Positions 26,631-35,449 of a stretch of DNA of 64,000 nt are shown one piece after another. The DNA lies in NCBI GenBank assembly GCA_035649275.1, contig DASRJW010000143.1:1-64000 (forward strand). Reading direction: 5' to 3'. The position numbers and the translations under genes are program-made. Every line of letters starts with the position of its first letter. Position 1 is the first letter of the stretch. The DNA is from Candidatus Krumholzibacteriia bacterium (GTDB lineage: Bacteria; Krumholzibacteriota; Krumholzibacteriia; G020349025). A model generated the notes under the pieces. The model ran no database searches. It worked only from the letters and a program-made list of their open reading frames with translations, and had not been told where the DNA came from.

Positions 26631-26675
26631 GAGAACCTCCCGTCGCACAGGTGCAGCGGCGCTCAGCGTACGGTC

Positions 26676-26704
26676 ACCTTAGGGTCGCCGGTCGACGCGG
26701 TCAA
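26676..26704 (-). promoter_or_regulatory. Possible promoter of the YHS selenoprotein gene
   Basis: On the minus strand TTGACC (26704-26699) is followed after 17 nt by TAAGGT (26681-26676), about 45 nt before the GTG start. The -35 is a 5/6 match and the -10 is weak. It overlaps the last codons of ligD, so the gene could have its own promoter in addition to read-through from ligD. Confidence 0.35.
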
Positions 26705-29370
26705 GCGCGGCGTCCTCGTTCCTCGAGGCGCTCGAGCCGGAGCCCGAGCGCTCCCAGCGCGCCGAGGAGGTCGGGCTTCGCGGTCAGGATGGGGAGCAAC
26801 GGATCGCGGCGCTGGCGCGACAGCCGCGCTCGCAGGTTGTGCAGGGTGAACTGCCGTGGCGTGAGACGGGGGGTGACCTCGCTCCAGCGCAGCGGCGCCG
26901 ACACCGGGGCGCCGGGCAGGGGTCGCACGCTATAAGGCGCCACCAGCAGCTGCCCGTGCCGGTTCTGCAAGAAGTCCAGGTAGACGCGGCCGCCGCGCAG
27001 TGCCGGGTTGCGCACCGTGGTGGCGATGTCGGCGTGCTCCGCCTCGATGACACGGGACAGCAGCGAGCCCAGCTGGCGGGACTGCTCGAAGGTGCACTGC
27101 CCGCCGAGGGGTACCAGTACGTGCAGGCCGGTGGAGCCGGTGGTCTTGACGAAGGACTCGAGGCCGATCTCTTCGCAGAGCGCGTGGATGGCGCGGGCGA
27201 GACGCACGACGTGGAGGAACGGCGCTGTTTTCGGATCCAGATCGAGGATGCACCAGTCGGGGTGCTGCAACGTTTGCGCCCGGCTCGGCCACACGTGCAG
27301 CAGAATCGCACCGAGGTTGGCGATGTAGAGGAGGGCGTCCTCGTCGTCGCAGAGGAAGTACTCGATCTCCCGTTCCGAGCTGTCGCTCCACACCCGCACC
27401 CGGCGAATCCAGCGGGGTACGAATTCGGGGGCGCTCTTCTGATAGAAGCTTTTGCCGGTGATGCCGTCCGGGTAGCGCGTCAGCACCAGCGGCCGGTCGC
27501 GGAGATAGGGCAGGAGCCAGGGGGCGACGGTGCGGTAGTACTCGATGAGGGCGCCCTTCGTCGTGCCTTCCTCTGGCCAGAACACTTTGTCCAAGTTGGA
27601 GAACTGGAAGGTGTGCGGGGTCGGCGGCGCGGCTCGGGAGGCGCTCGCCGCGGCAACCGGCGCGTCGCCGTCGTCGCCCGACGCATCCGCCTCGATGTCC
27701 TCTGCGTCGCTCGTGGCAGCATCCCCCGTGGCTGCCTCGCCCGCCGCTCCTTCGTCGCTCGCCGTCTCCGCGGCGCTCGCGTCCTCGGCCGCCGCCTCCG
27801 ACCAGCGCCCGGCAGGGAGGGTGCATTCCTGCGGCGCTTTGTCGTCGCGCCAGCGGACGAACACCGGCGCCCGCAGCAAACCGTCCCGCGTCACCTCCTT
27901 GAAGCGCACCTCCACCACCCACTCGGGACGGACCCAGCGCGTCTCCGGGTCGGCGGGGGCCCCGGTGCACGGTGGTTCCGGTTGCACCATGGGGTCGAGG
28001 GCGGCGCGCATCGTGCGCAGCTGGGTGTCGTCGAAACCGGTGCCGACACGACCGGCGTAGACGAGGCCGCCCGCAGAGTGGGCTCCGAGCTCCAAGGCGC
28101 CGAAACCGGTGCGCTGGCCGCGCGGCGCGGTGAAGCCGCAGACGACGAAATCTCCCGTCCGCTCCACCACGATCTTGAGCCATTGCGGGGTGCGGCGGCC
28201 GACGTACTTCGAATCGGCGCGCTTGGCGATGACGCCTTCGAAGCCGAGCTGGCGCACGCTCTCGAACATCGCCATGCCGTGCTCGAGCACGTGTTCGGCG
28301 AGTCGCAAGGGTCCGTAGCGTGGCACCAGGGGTTGGAGCAGGCGCTTGCGCTCGTGCAGCGGCAGGCCACGCAGGTCGAAGCCCTCGAAGGCGAGGAGAT
28401 CGAAGGCGTAGAGCGCCGCCGGCCGCCGTACGGCGGCGACATCGATGTCGCGGCTGCGGCGCAGCTGGCTGCGCTGTTGCAGGGCCTGGAACTCCGGCTT
28501 GCCCTGGTCGTCGGGCACCACGAGCTCGCCGTCGAGGACGAGGCCGTCGTAGGGCAGGGTGCGGAGTACGCGAGCGATTTCGGGGAAGAGCGGGGTGAGA
28601 TCGTTGCCGTTGCGCGAGCGCAGCAAGGGCCGGCCTTGCTCGCGGGCGGCGAGCACCCTGTAGCCGTCGTACTTGAGCTCGAAGATCCACTCCGGTCCGG
28701 AGAAGGCTGCGGGCGCCGTTTCCGCCAGCGTCAGGTCGAGGCTGCGGGCGTCCACGGCGCGGCGGGGCGCGCCGAGCTCCTCTAGGGCGGCGAGGTTGGA
28801 AGCCGTGCGCGCTTGCCCGTCGCGCCGTTCCTCCAGGCTGAGGCCCGAGAGCACCGATTCTTCGTTGCTCGCATTCGTGGCGCTGGCCCAAGCGTCGGGC
28901 TTCTTGCGCAGGAGCCAGTCCTTGCCGCGAGTGCGCAGCAAGAGCCAGGTGCCGCGCAGCTTGTAGCCGTGCAGCTCGAAGTGCAGCTTGCCCGTCGCTT
29001 CCAAGGTGTCCGGGTCGTCGAGCGGCAACCAGCGTCCCAGGTCCCAGACGATGACGGCACCGGCGCCGTATTCCTTGGCCGGGATGACGCCTTCGAAATC
29101 GGCATAGTCCACCGGATGATCTTCGACTTGCACCGCGAGGCGGTTCACCTGCGGATCGAGGCACGGTCCTTTGGGCACGGCCCAGGACCATAGGGTGCCG
29201 CCCCACTCCAGGCGAAAGTCGTAGTGCAGGCGGCGGGCGGCGTGCTTCTGCACGCAGAAGAGGCGCGGGCGCGGGCCAGCGCCGCCGAAGGGCTCCGGCG
29301 TGCGCTGCGCCGAGCGCTTGGCGCGATAGGGCTCCAGACGTGAGCGGCGGCGAGAATCGTCCTTGTTCAT
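26701..29370 (-). CDS. ligD: ATP-dependent DNA ligase D (phosphoesterase-ligase-polymerase)
   Basis: The ATG at 29370 gives 889 residues. Domain order is 3'-phosphoesterase (1 to about 180, HAARRLHYDFRLEW with His43, His49, Asp51 and later His85), ATP-dependent ligase (about 200-530, adenylated Lys233 in ELKYDGYR), an acidic Ala-rich linker, and a primase-polymerase domain (about 590-889, with LDLDP as the metal motif). This is the order of the Pseudomonas enzyme, not the mycobacterial one. With Ku it repairs double-strand breaks by non-homologous end joining. Its start codon is 26 bp from that of ku, transcribed divergently, so the pair shares one control region. Confidence 0.95.
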   Translation of the reverse strand: MNKDDSRRRSRLEPYRAKRSAQRTPEPFGGAGPRPRLFCVQKHAARRLHYDFRLEWGGTLWSWAVPKGPCLDPQVNRLAVQVEDHPVDYADFEGVIPAKEYGAGAVIVWDLGRWLPLDDPDTLEATGKLHFELHGYKLRGTWLLLRTRGKDWLLRKKPDAWASATNASNEESVLSGLSLEERRDGQARTASNLAALEELGAPRRAVDARSLDLTLAETAPAAFSGPEWIFELKYDGYRVLAAREQGRPLLRSRNGNDLTPLFPEIARVLRTLPYDGLVLDGELVVPDDQGKPEFQALQQRSQLRRSRDIDVAAVRRPAALYAFDLLAFEGFDLRGLPLHERKRLLQPLVPRYGPLRLAEHVLEHGMAMFESVRQLGFEGVIAKRADSKYVGRRTPQWLKIVVERTGDFVVCGFTAPRGQRTGFGALELGAHSAGGLVYAGRVGTGFDDTQLRTMRAALDPMVQPEPPCTGAPADPETRWVRPEWVVEVRFKEVTRDGLLRAPVFVRWRDDKAPQECTLPAGRWSEAAAEDASAAETASDEGAAGEAATGDAATSDAEDIEADASGDDGDAPVAAASASRAAPPTPHTFQFSNLDKVFWPEEGTTKGALIEYYRTVAPWLLPYLRDRPLVLTRYPDGITGKSFYQKSAPEFVPRWIRRVRVWSDSSEREIEYFLCDDEDALLYIANLGAILLHVWPSRAQTLQHPDWCILDLDPKTAPFLHVVRLARAIHALCEEIGLESFVKTTGSTGLHVLVPLGGQCTFEQSRQLGSLLSRVIEAEHADIATTVRNPALRGGRVYLDFLQNRHGQLLVAPYSVRPLPGAPVSAPLRWSEVTPRLTPRQFTLHNLRARLSRQRRDPLLPILTAKPDLLGALGALGLRLERLEERGRRA

Positions 29371-29390
29371 AGGCGATCCATCCTTATAAT
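29363..29390 (+). promoter_or_regulatory. Sigma-70 promoter for a leaderless ku mRNA
   Basis: TTGTTC (29363-29368) and a perfect TATAAT (29385-29390) are separated by 16 nt and face the ku gene. The -10 ends 6 nt before the ku ATG at 29397, so transcription should start at or within a base or two of the start codon. There is no Shine-Dalgarno sequence in the gap. The -35 lies inside the start region of ligD. Confidence 0.6.
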
Positions 29391-29396
29391 AACACC

Positions 29397-30257
29397 ATGG
29401 CACCGCGGCCCTTGGCTTCGGCCACCATATCCTTCGGTCTCGTCTCCATCCCGGTGAAGCTGTTCACCACGGTGGAGTCGTCCGAGGCCATTTCCTTCCG
29501 CATGCTGCACCAGAAGTGCGGCTCTCCCGTCAAATACCAGACCTGGTGCCCGAAAGACGACCTCAAGGTGGAGCGCGACGCCACCGTCAAGGGCTACGAG
29601 TACGCCAAGGACCGCTTCGTCGTCTTCACCGCCGACGAGATCAAGGCGCTGGAAGAGGAAGCCACCAAGGCCATCGCCATCGAGGAGTTCGTCGACCTGG
29701 GCAAGATCGACCCGGTCTACTTCGACAAGGCCTACTACTTGGCGCCGGAGAAGGGCGGCGAGCGCGCCTACAAGCTGCTCGCCCACACCATGGCGGAGCG
29801 GGGGCTGGCGGGGCTGGCGAAGTACGCGGCGCGGGGCAAGCAATACCTGGTGATGGTGCGCGCCGTCGGCGACGGCCTGGTGATGCAGCAGCTGCACTAC
29901 GCCAAGGAGGTGCGCGCCTTCGCCGACGTGCCGCGGCCGAAGACCGAGGTCAAGGACAGCGAGCTCAAGCTGGCGCGCCAGCTGGTGGAGCAGTCGATCT
30001 CCGACAAGTTCCAACCGGAGAAGTACGAGGACGACGTGCACAAACGGGTGATGCAGGTCATCACGCAGAAGATCGAGGGCGAGGAAGTCACCTTCGCCCC
30101 CAGCGAAGCCCCCAAGGCCCAGGTGATCGACCTCATGGAGGCGCTGAAGGCGAGCCTGGCCCAGATCTCCGGCGGCGGGGCCGCGCCCCATCCTGCCGCC
30201 AAGGCGACCCCTCGCAAGGCCGCCGCCAAAGGCGTGCGCAAGCGCGCCGCCAAGTAG
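29397..30257 (+). CDS. ku: Prokaryotic Ku protein (non-homologous end joining)
   Basis: The 286-residue protein has the Ku core from the first residues (ASATISFGLVSIPVKLFT) through the conserved KGYEYAKDRFVVFT region and ends with an Ala/Lys-rich basic tail (KAAAKGVRKRAAK) as in many bacterial Ku proteins. It forms a homodimeric ring that binds DNA ends and recruits LigD. The ATG at 29397 is the only reasonable start; it lacks a ribosome binding site and lies 6 nt after a perfect TATAAT. The short divergent spacer and linked function with ligD are typical. Confidence 0.95.
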   Translation: MAPRPLASATISFGLVSIPVKLFTTVESSEAISFRMLHQKCGSPVKYQTWCPKDDLKVERDATVKGYEYAKDRFVVFTADEIKALEEEATKAIAIEEFVDLGKIDPVYFDKAYYLAPEKGGERAYKLLAHTMAERGLAGLAKYAARGKQYLVMVRAVGDGLVMQQLHYAKEVRAFADVPRPKTEVKDSELKLARQLVEQSISDKFQPEKYEDDVHKRVMQVITQKIEGEEVTFAPSEAPKAQVIDLMEALKASLAQISGGGAAPHPAAKATPRKAAAKGVRKRAAK

Positions 30258-30430
30258 CTTCCCGCCGCGCTCCCTCCCACGGCATCACGCGTCCGGCTCC
30301 GAGCCTCGGCCTCCCCGTGGGCTGGCCCGGCTCGACTTCCGACGCACGGGCAGCGAGCCGCTTCCCCGCGCCGCTGCTGCATCCGGAAGATGCTTCCCAA
30401 GCCCCGGCGGCTGTGTTATCTGGAACCACG

Positions 30431-31312
30431 GTGGTATTCGTGCAGAAGCAGCTCGAGCGTCGTCGCCGGCCGCCCTTCCCTCACGGCTACACCGTGAGCG
30501 AGGCCGCCCGTCTCCTCGACGTGCCGGCGAGCCGCGTGTATGCCTACGTGCGCGCCGCCTTCCTCGAACCGCGGCGCGGCCCGCGGGGCGAATACCGCTT
30601 CACCTTCCAGGATCTGGTGCTGCTGCGCACGGCGAAGGAGCTCTCCCAGCAGCTTTCGCCCCGCCGGGTGAAGCGCGCCCTCGCCAGCTTGCGCCGCCAG
30701 TTGCCCGTCGGACGCGAGCTCGCCGGCTTGCGCATCCTCTCCGACGGCGAACGCGTCCTGGTGCGGGACGGCGACAGCAGCTGGCTGCCCGAGTCGGGGC
30801 AGACGCTCTTCGACTTCCAGGTGGCGGAGTTGTCCCAGGGGGTGGAACCCCTGGTGCGGCAGGCGGCGCAGGCGGCGGAAAGCCGTGCCGAGGCCCTGGG
30901 CGCCGAGGACTGGTATGAGCTTGCCTGCGAGCTGGAGACGGTGGATGCGGCGGAGGCGCAGGAGGCCTATGGGCGCGCCCTCGCCCTCGATCCGGCGCAC
31001 GTGGATGCACACGTGAACCTGGGGCGGTTGCTGCACGAAGCCGGCGACCGCCGCGGCGCCGAAGCGCACTACCGCGCGGCTCTGCGGGCCGAGGCCGAAG
31101 ATGCCACCGCGGCCTACAACCTGGGTGTGCTGCTGCAGGAAGGCGGCCGCACGCTGGAGGCGGTGCAAGCGTACCAGCAAGCCATCCGTGCCGATCCGCA
31201 GCACGCCGACGCGCACTTCAACCTGGCGCATCTCTACGATGAGCTCGGGCGCAAGCAGAGCGCCGTGCGCCACCTGCAGATCTACCGCAGCCTGGAGACG
31301 GGCTCCCACTGA
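30431..31312 (+). CDS. MerR-type helix-turn-helix protein with TPR repeats
   Basis: No ATG is available in the expected region; I use the GTG at 30431 (293 residues), while a GTG at 30440 is equally possible. Residues of about 18-70 (YTVSEAARLLDVPASRVYAY) form a MerR-like winged helix. After a linker, residues of about 160-290 hold at least three TPR units with the usual W/A/Y-L-G pattern (AHVDAHVNLGRLLHEAGD; AAYNLGVLLQEGG; ADAHFNLAHLYDELGR). It may be a transcription factor whose activity depends on a protein partner bound by the TPRs. Targets are unknown. It lies downstream of ku with 173 bp between and converges on typA with 11 bp. Confidence 0.75.
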   Translation: MVFVQKQLERRRRPPFPHGYTVSEAARLLDVPASRVYAYVRAAFLEPRRGPRGEYRFTFQDLVLLRTAKELSQQLSPRRVKRALASLRRQLPVGRELAGLRILSDGERVLVRDGDSSWLPESGQTLFDFQVAELSQGVEPLVRQAAQAAESRAEALGAEDWYELACELETVDAAEAQEAYGRALALDPAHVDAHVNLGRLLHEAGDRRGAEAHYRAALRAEAEDATAAYNLGVLLQEGGRTLEAVQAYQQAIRADPQHADAHFNLAHLYDELGRKQSAVRHLQIYRSLETGSH

Positions 31313-31323
31313 AACACTAGGCC

Positions 31324-33141
31324 TCAGGCGGACGGTTCTCCTGCCGGCTGTTTCACCGCACGCTTGCGGGCGTTCTCGTCCAGCAGGGTCTTGCGCATCC
31401 GGATGCTCTGGGGCGTGATCTCGACCAGCTCGTCCGAGTTCAAGTACTCGAGGACTTCCTCCAGGCTCATCTTGATCGCCGGCGCGATCTTCATGTTGCG
31501 GTCCGAGCCGGCGGCGCGCATGTTGGTGAGCTTCTTGCCGCGCTGGGCGTTGACCAGGATGTCACCCTCCTTGGAGTTCTCGCCGATCACCTGCCCGGTA
31601 TAGAGCCTGTCGCCCGGTTCGACGAAGAAGCGGCCGCGGTCCTGCAAGGCGTCCAGCGCATACGCCACCGCGATGCCCTCGGCCATGGAGACGATGCTAC
31701 CGGTCTGGCGTTGTGGAATCGAGCCCTTGAAGTACTCGTACTCGTAGAAGCGGTGGTTGATGACGATCTCGCCGGAGGTGGCGCGCAGCATGCGGCTGCG
31801 GAAGCCGATCAAGCCGCGGCTCGGCACGTGGAACTCGAGCCGGGTCCGTTCGGCACCTTGCTGCATCTGCACCAGCGTGCCCCGGCGGGTGCCGACGTAC
31901 TCGATCACCGTGCCCGCCAGATCCTGCGGCACGTCCACCGTCAGCACTTCCACGGGTTCCGCCTTGCGGCCGTTGATCTCCTTGTAGATGACCCGCGGCT
32001 GGCCGACCATGAATTCGTAGCCTTCCCGCCGCATGTTCTCCATGAGGATGGACAGGTGCAGGATGCCGCGGCCCGAGACCCGGAAGGTATCGGTGTTGGC
32101 GGTCTCCTCGACGCGCAGGGCCACGTCGCGCTCCGCCTCCTTGAGCAAGCGCTCGCGCAGGTGGCGGCTGCTGACGTACTTGCCTTCCTTGCCGAAGAAC
32201 GGGCTGTCGTTGACCAGGAAGCTCATGGAGAGCGTCGGCTCGTCGACGGCGACGAAGTGCACCGGCTCCGGGGATTCCGGGTCGGTGATGGTGTCGCCGA
32301 TGTCCACGCCTTCGAGCCCGACGGCGGCGCAGATATCGCCGCACTGCACCTCCTTCACCTCCCGCCGGCCGAGGCCGTCGAAGACGAAGAGCTGGCGGAT
32401 GCTGTTCTTCTCGCTGGTGCCGTCGCGCTTGAGGAGCAGCACGGGCTCCTGGGCTTGGAGCGTGCCGCGGAAGACCCGGCCGATGCCGATGCGGCCGACG
32501 TAGTCGCTGGTGTCGAGGGTGGTCACCAGCATCTGCAGCGGGCCTTCGACCACGGGCGGCGGCGGCACGTGCTCGACGATGGCGTCCAGCAGCGGCACCA
32601 GGTCGCGCCGCGGCTCGTCCAGCTCGCTCACGGCCCAGCCCTCGCGGCCGGCGGCATAGAGGGTGGGGAAGTCGAGTTGGTTGTTGTTGGCCTCGAGCTC
32701 GACGAAGAGCTCGAAGACTTCGTCCAGCACTTCCAGGGACCGGGAGTTGCGCCGGTCCACCTTGTTGATGACGACGATGGGCTTCAAGCCCAGCTGCAGG
32801 GCTTTCTGCAGCACGAAGCGCGTTTGCGGCATGGGGCCTTCGAAGGCGTCGACGAGCAGCAGGACGCCATCGGCCATCTTCAGAACTCGCTCCACCTCGC
32901 CACCGAAGTCGGCGTGGCCCGGCGTGTCGACCAGGTTGATGCGTACATCCTTCCAGGTGACCGCGATGTTCTTGGCCAGGATGGTGATGCCGCGCTCGCG
33001 CTCCAGGTCGTTGGAGTCGAGGACGCGCTCTCGGACCTCCTGGCCGGCACGGAAGACGTGGCACTGCCGCAGGATCTGGTCCACCAGCGTGGTCTTGCCG
33101 TGATCCACGTGGGCGATGATGGCGACGTTGCGGATGGACAT
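31324..33141 (-). CDS. typA: Ribosome-associated GTPase TypA/BipA
   Basis: The ATG at 33141 shares one base with the TGA of the upstream gene (TGATG), so translation is likely coupled; the product is 605 residues, the usual TypA length. GTPase motifs are G1 AHVDHGKTT (8-16), G3 DTPGHADF, G4 NKVD, followed by the EF-G-like domains and the TypA-specific C-terminal region (for example [16 protein letters not shown]). TypA binds the ribosome and helps in stress adaptation and large-subunit assembly. The gene pairing with an odd PLP-fold protein is not seen in well-studied bacteria, as far as I know. Confidence 0.96.
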   Translation of the reverse strand: MSIRNVAIIAHVDHGKTTLVDQILRQCHVFRAGQEVRERVLDSNDLERERGITILAKNIAVTWKDVRINLVDTPGHADFGGEVERVLKMADGVLLLVDAFEGPMPQTRFVLQKALQLGLKPIVVINKVDRRNSRSLEVLDEVFELFVELEANNNQLDFPTLYAAGREGWAVSELDEPRRDLVPLLDAIVEHVPPPPVVEGPLQMLVTTLDTSDYVGRIGIGRVFRGTLQAQEPVLLLKRDGTSEKNSIRQLFVFDGLGRREVKEVQCGDICAAVGLEGVDIGDTITDPESPEPVHFVAVDEPTLSMSFLVNDSPFFGKEGKYVSSRHLRERLLKEAERDVALRVEETANTDTFRVSGRGILHLSILMENMRREGYEFMVGQPRVIYKEINGRKAEPVEVLTVDVPQDLAGTVIEYVGTRRGTLVQMQQGAERTRLEFHVPSRGLIGFRSRMLRATSGEIVINHRFYEYEYFKGSIPQRQTGSIVSMAEGIAVAYALDALQDRGRFFVEPGDRLYTGQVIGENSKEGDILVNAQRGKKLTNMRAAGSDRNMKIAPAIKMSLEEVLEYLNSDELVEITPQSIRMRKTLLDENARKRAVKQPAGEPSA

Positions 33142-34187
33142 CACGAGGGCACGGTGAAGGTGCGGGATTCGCCGGGCAGCGCCTCGACAGAGGCCGCCGG
33201 CCTCTGCAACGGTGGCGGGTCCGTATACCAGAAGAGACAGGGGGCGCGCACCGCACCATCCCGGCAGTCTGCGACCAGGAGCGCCATCGCCGCGGCGCCG
33301 GCCGCGGAGTCGAGCGCCACCCCTTCCACCTCGCGGAGCAGCGTCCGCGCCTGTCGGGGCGTAGGGCTCGCGGCGGTTGCAGCAACGCTCACCAAGCGCC
33401 CCGCCAGGAGTGCGTGGGCTGGAAAGTCGTGCACATGGCGGCGGAGGAAAGTGTCGCTCCGCCGCGCCAGGCGCAGGGCGCGCTGGCGCACCGCCTGCCC
33501 AGGCGGGCAGACGACCACGGTGCGAAGGCCCGCCAGCTCGCAGCCCAGGGCCAGGCCGGCCAGGGTGGCGGTGGAATCCGTGCCGGCGTAGAGCCGCTCA
33601 GGTTCGGGCAGGATGCCGCAGCGGATCTGGCGTTGCAGCTCGAAGACGGCGTTGACCGTGCCGAGGGCGCCGAACAGCGCCGCGCGCCACGGCCAGACCA
33701 CGAAGGGCAGGCGCGGGCCGCCGCGCCGTGGCGCACGGGCCGTGCAGCGCCGCAGCAGACGGAGGAACGCGACGGGGCCGCCGTCCAACCGGTGCAGATC
33801 GGCGCCGAAGCTCCGCTCCAGCGGCGGCGTGTCGCGCCCCACTGGGTCGGGGCCCCTGCCCCTCAGGGCGAGAATCGTCTCCAAGTCGAAATGCTGGGCG
33901 AAAGCGGTGAGCGCCAAGCAGGGCCGGCTGCCGGCATGACCGAAGGCGAGGAGCCGCCGCGAGCCCCGCCGGAGGGCGACGCCGAAGAGGAACTCCAGCT
34001 CTCGGGCTTCCGAGCCACCGAAACGCTCGCTCGTGCGGTCCTCGCGCTTGAGCCAGATCGCTGGCCCGCGGACGTGGGCCTGGAGCCGCGGCAAGAGCTC
34101 GACCGGCGTCGGCCGCGCCAAAGGCGTCCACGCGAGACGCTGGCGGAGCTCGGGGTAGTGCCTGAAGAGCTCGGGAGGTGCGATCAT
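33141..34187 (-). CDS. PLP fold-II protein lacking the catalytic lysine (ACC deaminase/D-cysteine desulfhydrase-like)
   Basis: I choose the ATG at 34187 (348 residues) because a perfect TATAAT ends 7 nt before it; an ATG three codons upstream overlaps that hexamer. The N-terminal signature aligns with the ACC deaminase/D-cysteine desulfhydrase family: WLKREDRTSERFGGSEARELEFL. Relatives have GGNKxRKLE, where Lys forms the Schiff base with pyridoxal phosphate. Here that lysine is Glu, so normal PLP chemistry is not expected. The phosphate-binding glycine loop is partly kept (YAGTDSTATLAGLALG). It may be a binding or regulatory protein. It overlaps typA by one base. Confidence 0.7.
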   Translation of the reverse strand: MIAPPELFRHYPELRQRLAWTPLARPTPVELLPRLQAHVRGPAIWLKREDRTSERFGGSEARELEFLFGVALRRGSRRLLAFGHAGSRPCLALTAFAQHFDLETILALRGRGPDPVGRDTPPLERSFGADLHRLDGGPVAFLRLLRRCTARAPRRGGPRLPFVVWPWRAALFGALGTVNAVFELQRQIRCGILPEPERLYAGTDSTATLAGLALGCELAGLRTVVVCPPGQAVRQRALRLARRSDTFLRRHVHDFPAHALLAGRLVSVAATAASPTPRQARTLLREVEGVALDSAAGAAAMALLVADCRDGAVRAPCLFWYTDPPPLQRPAASVEALPGESRTFTVPS

Positions 34188-34194
34188 GTGCTTC

Positions 34195-34222
34195 ATTATA
34201 CCCCGCCTTCGTGGAGGGGCAA
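34195..34222 (-). promoter_or_regulatory. Promoter with perfect TATAAT next to the start codon
   Basis: On the minus strand TTGCCC (34222-34217), a 16-nt spacer and TATAAT (34200-34195) lie directly before the PLP-like gene. The -10 ends 7 nt before the ATG at 34187, leaving essentially no leader. It should also drive typA. Confidence 0.5.
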
Positions 34223-34272
34223 GCGTCGGCGCTTCCCGAGCCAGGGTGCAAGAATCCGGAGGACGCGGCGGA

Positions 34273-35382
34273 TCAGGTGGCGAGCACCGTGGGAACGAGC
34301 GCCGGCGCCTGCCACACGCCGGCGATGGCGCGATCGCAACGGGAACAGCGGCCGGAGCGCAGCCGGTACCGCAGCACCTGGAAACCGTAGCGTTCGATGA
34401 CCGCCAGGCCGCAGCCCGGGCAATGGGTGTTCTCCCAGGCGCCGACGCGTCCCGGCAAGTTCCCGGCGTACACGTGATGCAAGCCGGCGTCGCGGCCGCG
34501 CTCGCAGGCGCGCAGCAGGGTGGCGACCGGTGTGTTCGACCGGTCGGTCATCTTGTAGTCCTGATGGAAAGCCGTCACGTGCCAGGGGATGTCCGGGGAG
34601 ATCTGCACCAGGTAGCGGGCGATGTCGGCGAGCTCGGCGTCGGAGTCGTTCCACCCCGGGATCACCAGCGTCACCACCTCGACCCAGAAGCCCATCTCCA
34701 CCAGGAGGGGGATGGTGGCGAGGATGCGATCCAGCCGGCCGCCCAGGCTGCGGTAGTTGCGGTCCCGGAAGCTCTTCAAGTCCACCTTATAAAGGTCGAC
34801 CCAGGGCCGCAGATATTGCAGCACCTGGGGGGTGGCGTTGCCGTTGGAGATGTAGGCGGTGACGAGGCCCTGTGCCTTGGCCAGCCGGAAGACCTCGACC
34901 GCCCATTCGGAGGTGATGAGCGGTTCGTTGTAGGTGCTGGCGAGGGTGGTGGCGCCGTGGCGCCCGGCCAGCTCCACCAGCTCTGCGGCGCTCATCGGGC
35001 GCGCCGGCGCCACCGCCGCGGGGTCCCGGAGGGCTTGCGAGGTGACCCAGTTCTGGCAGTAGGCGCAGTGCAAGTCGCAACCGAGCATGCCGAAGCTCAG
35101 GGCTTCGGTGCCCGGGAGAGCGTGGAAGAAGGGCTTCTTCTCGATGGGATCGCACATGAGAGCGGCCACGTAGCCCGAAGGGACGCGCAGAGTGCCGGCC
35201 TCGTTGAAGCGCACCTGGCAGATGCCCGGACGGCCTGGCGGAATCTTGCAAGCATGGCCGCAGGACCAGCAGCGCACCCACTGGTCCGGGAGAGGAGTGC
35301 AGAGCTCCGGGGCGCCCGCCACGGTGAAGCGTTGCAAGGTGGTGGCGAGGCCGTTCGCGCCCTTGTCCTCTGTCTTCGCCAT
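34273..35382 (-). CDS. AmmeMemoRadiSam-type radical SAM enzyme
   Basis: The ATG at 35382 follows GGAGGAGGGAGC and gives 369 residues. The radical SAM cluster motif is CDLHCAYC with Cys102, Cys106 and Cys109 in the order CxxxCxxC. The N-terminal cysteines in VRCWSCGHACKIPPGRPGIC and the downstream TYNEP motif are typical of the AmmeMemoRadiSam system radical SAM enzyme, related to pyruvate formate-lyase activators. The C-terminus adds four more cysteines in a zinc-ribbon-like arrangement (CPGC and CSRC). The usual AMMECR1 and Memo partner genes are not in the window. The radical reaction of this family is not firmly established. Confidence 0.85.
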   Translation of the reverse strand: MAKTEDKGANGLATTLQRFTVAGAPELCTPLPDQWVRCWSCGHACKIPPGRPGICQVRFNEAGTLRVPSGYVAALMCDPIEKKPFFHALPGTEALSFGMLGCDLHCAYCQNWVTSQALRDPAAVAPARPMSAAELVELAGRHGATTLASTYNEPLITSEWAVEVFRLAKAQGLVTAYISNGNATPQVLQYLRPWVDLYKVDLKSFRDRNYRSLGGRLDRILATIPLLVEMGFWVEVVTLVIPGWNDSDAELADIARYLVQISPDIPWHVTAFHQDYKMTDRSNTPVATLLRACERGRDAGLHHVYAGNLPGRVGAWENTHCPGCGLAVIERYGFQVLRYRLRSGRCSRCDRAIAGVWQAPALVPTVLAT

Positions 35383-35449
35383 AGCTGCTCCCTCCTCCAT
35401 AGTAGGGAGGTCGGCGCGGCGTCGACAAGGGCGGCAGGAACCGCGCCGA

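Noticed and set aside
26016-26648. Annotating the YHS region as two separate small genes
   Set aside because: The second part has no start codon with a ribosome binding site, it is in frame with the first, and the YHS motif spans the UGA. One readthrough or one broken gene explains the data better.
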